Shown here: positions 34,502-44,271 of the stretch, piece by piece
Position numbering within the stretch: position 1 is the first letter of the stretch
Layout of the letters: every line of letters starts with the position of its first letter
Assembly (NCBI GenBank): GCA_017163975.1
Contig: JAFFSR010000351.1
Coordinates: 2,419,001 to 2,483,000, forward strand
DNA: 64,000 bases
Reading direction: 5' to 3'
Origin: Anastatus disparis
Taxonomy: Eukaryota; Arthropoda; Insecta; Hymenoptera; Eupelmidae
Position numbers and translations under genes: made by a program
Notes under the pieces: model-generated
The model's database searches: none
Told to the model about the DNA's origin: nothing
Seen by the model: only the letters and a program-made list of their open reading frames with translations

Positions 34502-35701
34502 TAATAGTATATTACGCACCAAGGGAGGGAAGGGGGACATTCTAACCCGCGCGTATGTTATCGCCCGAGTCGAAGGCGAGGGCGATAAACGCGCGGGTTA
34601 CGATGTCCCCCTTCACTCCCGTGGCGCGTATATAATTTTTTACCATAGCCAAGCCGAAAGTTGTCAACATATTGTTCTACTAGATACACTACACGATATC
34701 ACACTGCACGGTAACACTCGTAATGATAATTCATTAATAAAAAAAGATGTTATGAATTACTCTAATTTTTCATCACACACATTTTTAAAGATTCTATGCT
34801 TTGTTTTACTATAGACACTACACAATAATACACTACACGGTAACACTCGTAATGATAGTTAATTAATAAAAAAAAAGTTTATAATTCAATCTGATAGAGT
34901 TATTCTTCGATACACTCTGTTTCAATGCACACATTTTTCATCACACACATTTTTAACTAAATAATAATATAATACAATGTATACATATACATTATAATGT
35001 ATACATTTTGCTTTTTTTCTTTCAAATTTAAGAGATTTTGAAAAAGAAACAAAAAAAGATTTTTATATCTGCCTTTGTTTTGTTCTTACTATGACTTATG
35101 ATGAAGAGCAAAAAGGCTAGGTATATTAGACATTATATGGGGAAAAGAAAGAGACGGAGAGATATAACGTGTGCTATACTCTGTCGTTAGCGCCTGCGCA
35201 GAACGTTCTTTTTGCTTCCAGCCCCGGCAAGAATGTGAGACTTTCGGTTGAAGTAGTGGGGATGAAAGTAGAAACTTTCGGGTTGGATATGGTAAAAAAT
35301 CAATTTTAATATGCCCATGATTTCGCATATATATTACTGTGATATTAAAATAGTACTATTATTAAATTTATATTAATTTATGAATTATCATTACAAAAGC
35401 GTGCCATGGAATGTATATAGCAGAATAAAACATCAACATTCTTTTTTATTCATGAATTATTATTACATGAATTATCCTTTAGTGTATATAGTAGAACAGA
35501 GCATAGCATGTGTATGTTGTAAAACGTAATTTAAATAGACAACTTTTGGCTTCGCTATGGTAAAAAATTGTATACGCACCATGAAAGAGAAGGGAGACAT
35601 CGTAACCCGTGCGTTTACTGCCCTCGCCTTCGGCTCCGGCGTTAAAACACAAGCGGGTTAGAATGTCCCTCTTCCCTCCCTTGGTGCGTATTATACTATT
35701 A
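34502..35701. mobile_element. Foldback element with GC-rich hairpin ends and internal direct repeat
   Basis: The ends are inverted: TAATAGTATATTACGCACCA then AGGGAGGG against CCCTCCCTTGGTGCGTA then TTATACTATTA. Each end holds its own hairpin (left AACCCGCGCG...CGCGCGGGTT at 34551-34600; right AACCCGTGCG...AAGCGGGTT with CCTCGCCTTCGGCTCCGG). Inside, a roughly 70-bp segment (CACTACAC...GGTAACACTCGTAATGATA) is directly repeated at about 34685-34750 and 34812-34880. No ORF is convincing. Confidence 0.75.
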
Positions 35702-35705
35702 CCGT

Positions 35706-36229
35706 GCGCAGTTTGCAGCCGAAAAATCTATAAATATGCAAATAGCTTTGTAATTATATTAAGAATTTTTCAGATTTTGTTCAGACGGTTTGCAAATTTT
35801 TTCAGCCCAAAACTCCTATTTTTAATATTTAAAGTATCTTATCGTCCTTTTGACTATCAAGATAATATTTGGCCAAAACCTCAATAGCTTTTTTTATGTA
35901 TTTTCTTCCTAACATTTCAACGCCTTGGTCGCCAAAATTATTTTTCCATAGGAACATGCTCATAAATCAGAAAAACAGCAAATACGGGGTTTTTGCGTAT
36001 TTTCCATGATTTTTTCTCACTATAACTTTAAAAACACGTTTCTATACTAAATTATTAAAGAGTGTAATGCCTCGGGACTTATAACCTAGTTGAATTACAC
36101 CTCAGCGAGCCGTATAGGTCCTAAAAACTCAAGAAAACACGGATTTCGCGAAGTTTTTCCTTTTTTTTTAGACCTTTGTAAAATCTTCATCAAAAGCCAC
36201 TACATTAATGGAGTTCTGCTTATTTACAA
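35706..36229. other. Spacer, nothing recognised
   Basis: Average composition for the window, no credible ORF. A short A+T-rich to GC-richer stretch at 35940-36130 has no identifiable family. Confidence 0.45.
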
Positions 36230-36480
36230 TCTTTATAATCCGACTGCACATGCCTACTATCCCTAGGAACCGACTGCGTACGTTTATAGACTATAGAGAC
36301 TTACTGCGCATACCCACAAGCACTGCAAATCATCTGTGCAGCCTATAACCAGTAGGGAATTACTGCATATAACTACAACTCCTACAGGAAGATCTGAAAG
36401 TACAGCACCACAACTTCTACAAACCGACTGTGCATCCCCATACATTGCTTTGCCCTTCTGCACTTGTTAAGACATTCGGC
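36230..36480 (+). repeat. 30-bp degenerate minisatellite
   Basis: The word CCGACTGCGCAT and relatives (ttACTGCGCATACC, CCGACTGTGCATCC) recurs at about 36240, 36270, 36300, 36331, 36361, 36391 and 36424, so the period is close to 30 bp over seven units. Confidence 0.7.
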
Positions 36481-36651
36481 ATATGACGTGGCAACTGTGC
36501 TTTTTAAGTTCCAAACACGAGATTTCATTTTTATAAAGAACTGCTTTTAATCGACTCAAATTATAAATACTTACTGTTAATTATTACTTAAAAGTCCATT
36601 ATAGTATGTGAAGGATCAAAAAAGTAGTGCCGTATTTTTTTAAATGTAATT

Positions 36652-37500
36652 TTATTTACGAGATTCAAAATGATCTACAATAGCATTTATAATAGATTTT
36701 CTACTTATATATGATTCTTCATCATCTCGTTTTTGCTTCAAAAATATTATAAGATTTTCCTTGCCTTCCGTATGATTATCTAATAAATTTTGATAAGTAA
36801 TTTCTGCCTCAGACAATTTTTTTCGCATATTTTTTGAAATTATATTTTCTAAAGGTTGTAGAGTATTGTAAGCCTGCTTTGCATTGTGATTTTTTTTAGG
36901 AATGTTACAAATTTCAATAAAACTTTTTTTATTGCCTACTAGATCTGTATATGAAAAATTTTGGTAGACAAGTTGCTCTAAAATTAAAACGTCATAAATT
37001 GCATTATGAGCATTATCACAAGAAAATGAAAGTAGTTCAGTCGACAAAGTTGTTAATTTAGTCTCCTTTACTTTTTTTTAAAGGAAATTTTTGTTTAAAC
37101 AATGATAGAGTATCTACAAAGTAAGCGATTACGTTTTCAAATTCAGATTGTAAATTATTCTCTTGAATTGCTTCAACTTAAAGAGGTGCATCGAAAATAC
37201 AATTATGTGCTACTAATACACACTGCTTTTTAGACTTATTTAAAAATTCAAGTAAACGTGAAAGTAGAATTTTTAGTGTCGATGAAAATATTTCTTTTCC
37301 ATGTAAGTAAAGTTGTCCATCGATGTTACTCAATCCATTTACTTCTGTAACTTTAGCTAAAATTGGTTGTTTTGGATAAATATATTCATCAAAACAAATA
37401 TTTTCACATTTCATTGCAATTTATAAAATATCGCAGTTCAAACTTAGACCTGAAATTTCCAAATAAAAAAAAAAACAATTTCAAAATCTTCATCTTGAAA
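36652..37500 (-). pseudogene. DEDDh (DnaQ/TREX-like) exonuclease domain downstream of the transposase
   Basis: Reverse-strand pieces at 37500-37440, 37414-37178 and 37047-36652 together cover a 3'-5' exonuclease fold. Motif I is degraded (EISGLSLN, with the first catalytic Asp apparently lost). Motif II is AHNCIFDAP and motif III is NAHNAIYDVLILE with the H...D pair of the DEDDh class. The pieces are separated by a frameshift and stops (for example after DAPL). It lies directly after the transposase C-terminus in the same orientation and resembles exonuclease domains linked to some eukaryotic transposons and to the C-terminus of PML. The role in transposition is unknown. It is inactive here. 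Confidence 0.7.
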
Positions 37501-40137
37501 TGGACTCTTTAATGGCTCCATCGATATTTGTTGATTTACAATACTTTTCTTATAAGCTGGAACACTTGTTAAACCCATATGACTTTCATAAGTAACGCCT
37601 TCTTTTTTTTTAATTCGATTCTTGACTTGATTTCGATATTTTCTAAGCAAACGTCGTCTTGCTTTAAATTTAATTGATTTTGCTCTCAGTGCTTGAGACT
37701 TCATTATTTCATTTTATCTTTTTGTATGATTTGTCAAATTCTTTCCTGGACATAAATCTAATTTTTTAATAGTACGTGGTATATACGATGCTTTTAGATT
37801 TTTTTGTGCTACTGCACACGCATAACGATAGTCTGAGGATTCGCTCATACTGTAGCATATAGCCTTAGGAGCTTTTCTTGCCATTATAGCATTTAAACTT
37901 TCGTTAACCTGACTTGATGCCCCAGCAAAGAAAGTATCTGCATTATCAGCTAAAGAATTAAAAACAGCTTTCAATTTTTCAAACAAAGGTACTGTTTTGT
38001 GAAGATATTCATGTAGATCGTTAATATAACCACACCAATTGCCACAATTATCATGAACATTAACCCTTACAGTCACAGGAGCCGATATATCGGCTACCAA
38101 ATTTTCTTTTTTTTTTTACCTCAATATTTTTGCAATATCATGCTTGATTCTTGGATTTTTTGTATTTTTAGATACACATAGCCTTACTATTTATAATGCT
38201 GATGATATTTTATAAATTTATAACTATTAATTATTATTATAAACAAGTTCATACGAAAAAAAGGAAATTGAATTGCATGACTGAAAGGGTTAAAAACGTG
38301 AAATGGTATGTTCTGTATAGCTTTTTGCATTTCTGCAAGATTACCTTGATTTTGAGCCATAGCATAGTTAAAACATCGATGCAAGTATGCAATTGATTCC
38401 GAATTCATTTCGTTGTCAATATCTTGGTCCTTCTCAATTTTGTAAAGCATGTCTTTGACACCTTTAGAGGTGTGGTTTTTATCTGAATGCTTATTAATAG
38501 GATGCTTACTTGCTTATCTCACAGCACTTATACTGAAACTGTCATTGTCTCCAATGAAAATTCCGATTTCAGCATTTACTTCTTTTGAAATGGTACTATT
38601 GGTAGCAAGCTCAGCTGCTGCATCGGCTTCCATTGCTTTTGCTGTACCATGAAAATTTATTCGACAGTCGTTCTCATCTTTATTATAATTTAGATCACAC
38701 AAATGACATTTCCGATTTCTTTTTGTGAAATCTAAAACACCCCCTGTCATTGAACCAATCATTGACATATATCCATTTAGACTATCGTACATTTTTCCGT
38801 TGCCACGCTTACTCCAGCTCATATCAAATGAAGCAAGTAATCGAATAATAAAATCTTGTACGCCTGAATTTTCATCCACTTGGTTAACATCATTACTATT
38901 AATTATTGGTTTTAGTACTATCAAAAAATTAGACTGCAAATTTTCAGGCTTAAAAAAATGATAAATTTAAAAAACTAATTCAAAAAAATTATAAAAGTTT
39001 TAATTTTTAAATATTTTTTAAAAATATTTTGAAAAACTAACGCTGTAGTTGCGTAAATTTTGACATATGAAACTAAAATGATTTCTAATATATACTAGAT
39101 AATTATAAAACTTTGTGATGATTTAATAACTTTTATTAATTTACATTCAAATAATTTATTAAATTATTTCAATTTTGAAACGTTAGATATAATAGTAAAA
39201 GTGTAACAAAAATTAATCTAAAAAGTGAATTTACTTACAACATTTGCTGTAAATTTTCTTCATTTTGAAGTACAAGAGATTTTTCGATTTCCGCGACCTC
39301 CTTACAACTTTCTTTTGCTACTGCTTCTGTAACTGGCCCTATCTCTCTTTCATAATATTTATAAGTTTTTGGACTTATACTTGGTACATCCATCGGAGCA
39401 AAAAATTTATCTATTGTAGTATATGCATTGCCAGTATGTAGTGAGCCTATAACATAATTAACCAATAAGTTTATAACATACTCTTAAACAAGAAGAAAAT
39501 ATCAATTTTTGCAAACAACTTTATTTAAAATTAAACATTTTTAAATAGTTTTTTAAAAATTTTATATTTATTAAAAATAGAATCTGTCACTTTTATTTTA
39601 TTTAATAGTTATTTTTAAATTTTTACTGATAGTTATTTATTAATTGTGACACTGATGAATAAAAATATTGGGTATATACTCACCTAATACTGCTTTAGAA
39701 TTTACATCGAATAGTTTTTCCCCATTTCCTGAAATGTGCGTTTTGCTTTTGGATAATTGATACATAAGTAAACAATTTCGACATCGTGTTTTGAATATAC
39801 TACCTAATCCTTTTCGCACTTCTTCTTCGACATAATTTAAAGATAGAATACTATCACAAAATTTGCAATATATTTGATTCGCATAACTTCGAATATCAAT
39901 TATTCGTAAACCTTCAACTATACATTTTCTTGAACGCCAATTCTTATCTTCTTCAATAAAAGACTTTTTGTTGTTTTTCCCAGTTGAAGATTGTTTTTTT
40001 TTTAAATTGATTTGCTTTGCAGTTGCAAATCTACCTTTGTAACGTGTTACTTTCGGCATTATTGCTTTAGTGAGCTTTATTCGAGCGGTTATGAATTTGA
40101 AAGTTTGTTTACTTTCGACTAACTGATATTGCTGCAC
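37444..40137 (-). pseudogene. Mutator-like transposase, spliced, interrupted by a MITE
   Basis: Exon 1 (about 40137-39684) has a basic N-terminus and two CxxC pairs (IYCKFCDSIL; RCRNCLLM), ending at a donor G|GTGAGTATA. Exon 2 (39446-39239) encodes SLHTGNAYTTIDKFFAPMDV between a TTATAG acceptor and a GTAAGTAAA donor. Exon 3 starts at about 38933 after TTTGCAG and carries the hallmark FDMSWSKRG...YDSLNGY, NRKCHLCD, CRINFHGTAKAME and FIGDNDS. It has one stop (38514-38516), then AYLHRCFNYAMAQNQGN. After a TTAA MITE (38064-38289) the frame resumes at HDNCGNWCGY and ends in KLDLCPGKN and a basic tail (37704-37444, shifted frame). This matches the animal Mutator-like transposase family; Asp residues in DMSWS and GDND are candidate catalytic residues. 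Confidence 0.82.
38064..38289. mobile_element. piggyBac-type MITE with TTAA duplication inside a transposase gene
   Basis: The ends CCCTTACAGTCA and TGACTGAAAGGG are inverted, flanked by TTAA at 38060-38063 and 38290-38293. Without it the transposase frame reads continuously through FHVFN and VHDNCG. The termini resemble the MITE at 27610-27908 (CCCTTTCAG). Confidence 0.88.
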
Positions 40138-40284
40138 GCAGTGTTTGCAACATTTAACTTTTACTGAAAAGATATAGCGTGGCCACGTTTTCTAGCTAAT
40201 AGAAAGCTTCTTGACATTGACATTTTTAGTACTTTTTTGGCAGTAACTGTTAATATTATCTAGTTTTATGCCTCAAAATGATAT

Positions 40285-40457
40285 TATTTATTTTTGCCCT
40301 AGGCCGCAAAATGACTATTTTGCGTCGTACGGCAAAACTTTAAATGTTTCGGCCTCGGGACAAAAAATAGTATATTGGACTATGGATGCATATTGATCAT
40401 CCTAGCTTCTCGCCGAGAATGATCAATATGCATCCTTGGTCAATAATGTACTATTTC
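40285..40457. repeat. Isolated end of the 12589-13909 foldback family
   Basis: GCCCTAGGCCGCAAAATGAC through AATAGTACATTATTGACCAA (complement) matches the right end 13690-13909. The inner CpG-rich loop of the hairpin is missing, leaving only the ATTGATCAT/ATGATCAAT stem. It represents a solo terminus or internal deletion. Confidence 0.75.
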
Positions 40458-41212
40458 GATGCTTTAAAATTATAAATTTTTCGTAAATTTATATTGCACT
40501 TTATAATGTCTAAATTTGATTATTTAGAGTTGGCAATAATACCGTTTACTGATAGGTAAATGTTATGCGTGTCTAGTATCACGATAAGTTACCTCATCCC
40601 ACTTTTCTCCCACCTGGTGATGAGCATCCTTAAATTCAAGTAAGCATAATTTGGTTTCCTTATTGAATCTATTTTCGATTAAATCGGAAGATACTTACGT
40701 TGTGTTCAGAAGGATCATCAGGATCAAAGATTAAATGCATCAATAGTGATATCTGGAACTAATTTTTGTGAATTCTAATCTTGGAAAATGTTCCATTGTT
40801 TAATTCATTATTTTGAAATCGAATTTTTTTACAATTTCAAAAAGATGAATCATTTATCAACATATATTAATATATTTAATTATTTTAACAAGAATGATAC
40901 TGTAGTAGAATAATGTAAAATTGAAAACATTGTTCATAAAGTAATAAGTGAACGAAATAAATACGTTAACTTTCGCTTTTGAACAATCAAAAGATGAATT
41001 TAATTACTAATAAAATTTTATTTTATTTCGTTTGTACACTAACACCTATAAAATAAAAAATCTTACAATCGTAGTTTGATTGATATGGAAATTAATAAAC
41101 AAGAATGTTTTTCAAGAAATTAAAAAAACTTTTTCTTTTATTGCATAGTTATTGTTTAGTCATCATCACAATCTATCTGAATAACTGGTACAAAACCTTC
41201 GATTTCAAAAAT
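40458..41212. other. Spacer, nothing recognised
   Basis: A+T-rich with no convincing ORF or repeat, apart from a short downstream extension of the SWIM fragment in the same frame (to about 41160). Confidence 0.45.
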
Positions 41213-41623
41213 TTAGCTTAATTTTGCAGCTGGTCTTATTCTTTTAGAAATATATCTAACATAAGATAAATAATATATTATGGCTGCTACATGTGAGCAG
41301 GAACCGATTGTTCCTAAACCATTTGCACATTCACAACAGTATCGCAGAATACTGCTATAACCAATCGAATCCGGTTTATACTCAATATAACAATCGTAAG
41401 TTTTGCTGCTTATGTGCCGGGAGCGACCTTGTATCTTGATTATATTATTTTTTCCTTTGTAATATTGTAAATGCATCTCATCAATTTCATCCAGGATTTC
41501 TGCTAAATAAGAATTAGCATGCTGCGTTTGGTAAGCACTCTTAACACTAAATATTAAAAAATGTAGGATTAGTAGTATTTTAACTGCTGTTCGGTTTAAA
41601 GGTAAATTTGGCAGCAATTCCAA
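41160..41623 (-). pseudogene. SWIM-type zinc-finger protein fragment
   Basis: The reverse-strand ORF 41623-41213 ends in a stop, beyond which the frame continues about 17 codons. The core is IKIQGRSRHISSKTYDCYIE followed by CCECANGLGTIGSCSHVAAI, the CxC...CxH signature of SWIM zinc fingers, then YYLSYVRY. A likely acceptor (GTGTTAAG) lies near 41545, so the hydrophobic N-terminal part of the ORF is probably intron. SWIM domains of this type are frequent in multi-exon insect genes associated with DNA transposons. It bears no visible relation to the element starting at 41795. The upstream exons are missing. Confidence 0.75.
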
Positions 41624-41857
41624 TACTACTAATAGTTTAATATTTTGTTCTGAAAATTTTTTTATTGATTTTTTAAATTATTTTGAATAATATCACGCAT
41701 GGGTCTTGTTGTAGTTCTTATGAGTCAAAAATGAAAAATAAAAATCGTCATTTTTCATTGAAATGCATACAGAAATAATTTCTGTGAATAACTACACAGC
41801 CACACAAAAAAAAAAGTCAAAACCCACGGACCAGACCATATATACCTTATGTTTTTG

Positions 41858-42268
41858 GGGTCGCTGATTCCGAATCCGTGGTCCATTTGACCCCATCACC
41901 TCAGGGTCAAGGTCAGGTCAAGGTCAAATTTACAAAATTAACGGAAACCAAGGTTTAACAGTATACATATATGTTTTTGAGGTCGCTGATTCCGAATCCG
42001 TGGTCCATTTGACCCCATCACCTCAGGGTCAAGGTCAGGTCAAGGTCAAATTTACAAAATTAACGGCAACCAAGGTTTAACAGTATACATATATGTTTTT
42101 GAGGTCGCTGATTCCGAATCCGTGGTCCATTTGACCCCATCACCTCAGGGTCAAGGTCAGGTCAAGGTCACATTTCCAAAATTAACGGCAACCAAGGTTT
42201 AACAGTATACATATATGTTTTTGGGGTCGCCGAATCCGAATCCGTGGTCCGTTTGACTCCATCACCTC
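41858..42268 (-). repeat. Left subterminal array, about 3.4 copies of a 123-bp repeat
   Basis: The unit contains GGTCGCTGATTCCGAATCCG, GACCCCATCACCTCAGGGTC, AAGGTCAGGTCAAGGTCAAA and ATATATGTTTTTGAGG. Copies are more than 90% alike. The GGTCAAGGTCA steps are themselves short internal repeats. Confidence 0.92.
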
Positions 42269-42334
42269 ATAGTGAAAATTATTTGAAGGTAAAATCGACA
42301 AAATTCTTGTAAAACAAACCAAACTTCATGCCAT

Positions 42335-43702
42335 TTATTTTTTCTTACTATACCTTACACGTTTCTCATCAAATGATCGGTGCAAAGGTTTCCTTTTACG
42401 TTTTTTCCCAGTAGTTTTACAATCTCTTTTCAACATCCAGCAGTAGTCGGCCAGCATACTAGCATCCCATCTACCTTGATAACGCTTCTCCATTACTTTA
42501 ATGTCTTGGTGAAAACGCTCTCCCTGTTCTTCGCTATAATCGCCACAGTTTTCAGGAAAACTATCCAAGTGATTGTGCAGAAAATGTAGTTTGTAATTCA
42601 TTAGACAACCCATATTCCCATAGTTCTTAACCATTTTAGATACAATTACTTTGTAATTTGGGCTTTTGCGATTACCCAAAAAGTTTTCAGTAACTTCCTT
42701 AAAGCTAAGCCATGCAGCTTTCTCAATGTTTGTCATGGAACCAATGAACTGGTCATCAGCCATCATTTTTCTAATTTCAGGACCGTCAAAAATACCTTCC
42801 TTCAATTTTGCATCTGGTTTACTTGGAAATTTACTTTCCAAGTATTTGAAGCACTGGCTATCTTTATCTAAAGCTTTAACGAATTGTTTCATCACACCAA
42901 GTTTTATGTGTAATGGAGGAATGAGAACTCTTTTCGGATCAACCAATGGAGTAGCTATAACGTTACTCTTTCCGACTCCGAAAGATTTTCTTTCAGGCCA
43001 TTTATGATTTGTATAGTGCTTTGCACGGTCTCTACTATCCCATAAGCACAAGAAACATGGCGTCTTTGTAAATCCAGACTGCTGTCCTAACAATATTCCA
43101 GAAACTTTCAAATCACCACATATCCGCCATTTATGCTTATCATACTGAATATTTTGTATTATAATTTTGAGATTATCGTATGTTTCCTTCATTGTAGTGG
43201 AGTGCGCTATAGGAACTGAGGCATAGTGGTTGCTATTGTGTAGTAATACGGCTTTTAAACTTCTTTTTGATGAATCTATGAACAATCTCCATTCTTCGTC
43301 TTTATACACATTAGGTTTAATTTCATTCATTAAACCTTTTACGTCTTTACAATATACTATTTTATCACCATTATGATTTATTTCTTCAAAGTATGGTTCG
43401 AAACTTTTGCTTCTTGTTCTGTAAAAAAATACTTTAGTAGATTTTGCCAACTGATTCATGCCTTTTAAAGCTGAAGCTAAATGTTCTGCTCCATCTTTAG
43501 GTAAGTTAAGCTCTCTAACTAGGTCGTTTAGTTTATATTGAGTCCATAACTTTACGCTTTTGTCTTTTTGGCCCGCTGGGAGGAAAATATCGTCATCGTC
43601 ATCATCATCATCATCTGCAGTTTCTTCATTACTATCACTTCCATAGGACTCGCTACATTGAGTAAAGGTAATTTCAAGGTGAAATGTACTAGATTCATGC
43701 AA
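42335..43702 (-). CDS. TE-encoded protein, candidate DDE transposase (copy 1, intact)
   Basis: A 455-codon ORF from an ATG at 43702. An acidic Asp run lies at residues 30-38. A conserved core from about residue 40 includes LFIDSSKRSLKAVLLHN (D143), WRICGDLKVSGILLG (D197), a Cys pair in PCFLCLWDSR (C216, C219), PPLHIKLGVMKQFVKAL and CGDYSEEQGERFHQDI (E391, E392, E395). The C-terminus is Lys/Arg-rich (KKRKRKPLHR). D143/D197/E39x spacing could form a DDE site, but this is inference. The family is widespread yet unnamed in arthropod genomes. It is homologous to 44830-46532 from about residue 18 on; the first 17 residues are unrelated, so the true N-terminus (zinc-binding region at 44272-44830) is missing. 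Confidence 0.75.
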   Translation of the reverse strand: MHESSTFHLEITFTQCSESYGSDSNEETADDDDDDDDDIFLPAGQKDKSVKLWTQYKLNDLVRELNLPKDGAEHLASALKGMNQLAKSTKVFFYRTRSKSFEPYFEEINHNGDKIVYCKDVKGLMNEIKPNVYKDEEWRLFIDSSKRSLKAVLLHNSNHYASVPIAHSTTMKETYDNLKIIIQNIQYDKHKWRICGDLKVSGILLGQQSGFTKTPCFLCLWDSRDRAKHYTNHKWPERKSFGVGKSNVIATPLVDPKRVLIPPLHIKLGVMKQFVKALDKDSQCFKYLESKFPSKPDAKLKEGIFDGPEIRKMMADDQFIGSMTNIEKAAWLSFKEVTENFLGNRKSPNYKVIVSKMVKNYGNMGCLMNYKLHFLHNHLDSFPENCGDYSEEQGERFHQDIKVMEKRYQGRWDASMLADYCWMLKRDCKTTGKKRKRKPLHRSFDEKRVRYSKKK

Positions 43703-44215
43703 AACAAACCTAAACCACGGTATCTGCGAATTTTAGTACAATATTGATTAATTTCATTTTAATACAAGGCTACTTTGAAGAACAAAAGATCATATTTAAT
43801 TTTCTCTTATTTGTGAGATCGTACATTATACAATTTCAAATTGCATAAGAGTGTTCTGGATATACGTGAAGAATTGTGTAGAAAGTAAGCATGCATTTTC
43901 TAATTGTACAAATGTACGGTTAAATGAATAAGAAAAAATTAAACATGAATTTTTTTCGTCAACGTAGCCTTCACCTGCTTCTTCGACAAAAACTGTGACG
44001 GTGACACTGTCCCAAACGGGGATGTGTGGAATGATCCGCTCATTAGTTTGTCGGGGTAACGATGCCAGTGGAAGCGCACTGCCTCGCAGGGGGACGTTAG
44101 GGTGTGAGGATGAAGCTGTAGTGTGTCCGACGATGAGTTGACACGGTCCTCGTCAAAGTCGGAAAGCTCTTATACTTAGCCCCGGAGAGGTATAAGAGTT
44201 ATCACCTCCGGGACA
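43703..44215 (+). other. Central region of the element: GC-rich leader
   Basis: A+T-rich to about 43960, then a GC-rich stretch to 44260 that includes the hairpin CTCTTATAC...GTATAAGAG followed by CCGGGACAG. It precedes the gene start at 44272 and may hold its promoter. No homology is recognised. Confidence 0.4.
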
Positions 44216-44271
44216 GTGGACTTACCTGCGATCGGACCAGGATCCCTAACGTGCGGGGTTATACTGAAAAT

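Noticed and set aside
35609..35887. 92-codon ORF at the right end of the 34502-35701 element
   Set aside because: Begins in the terminal hairpin and crosses the element boundary; not a gene.
42380..43007. Plus-strand ORFs opposite the 455-codon gene
   Set aside because: Antisense shadows; mirrored identically at 45860-46487 opposite copy 2.
43960..44260. Possible rDNA fragment because of the high G+C
   Set aside because: No conserved rRNA core sequence could be recognised.
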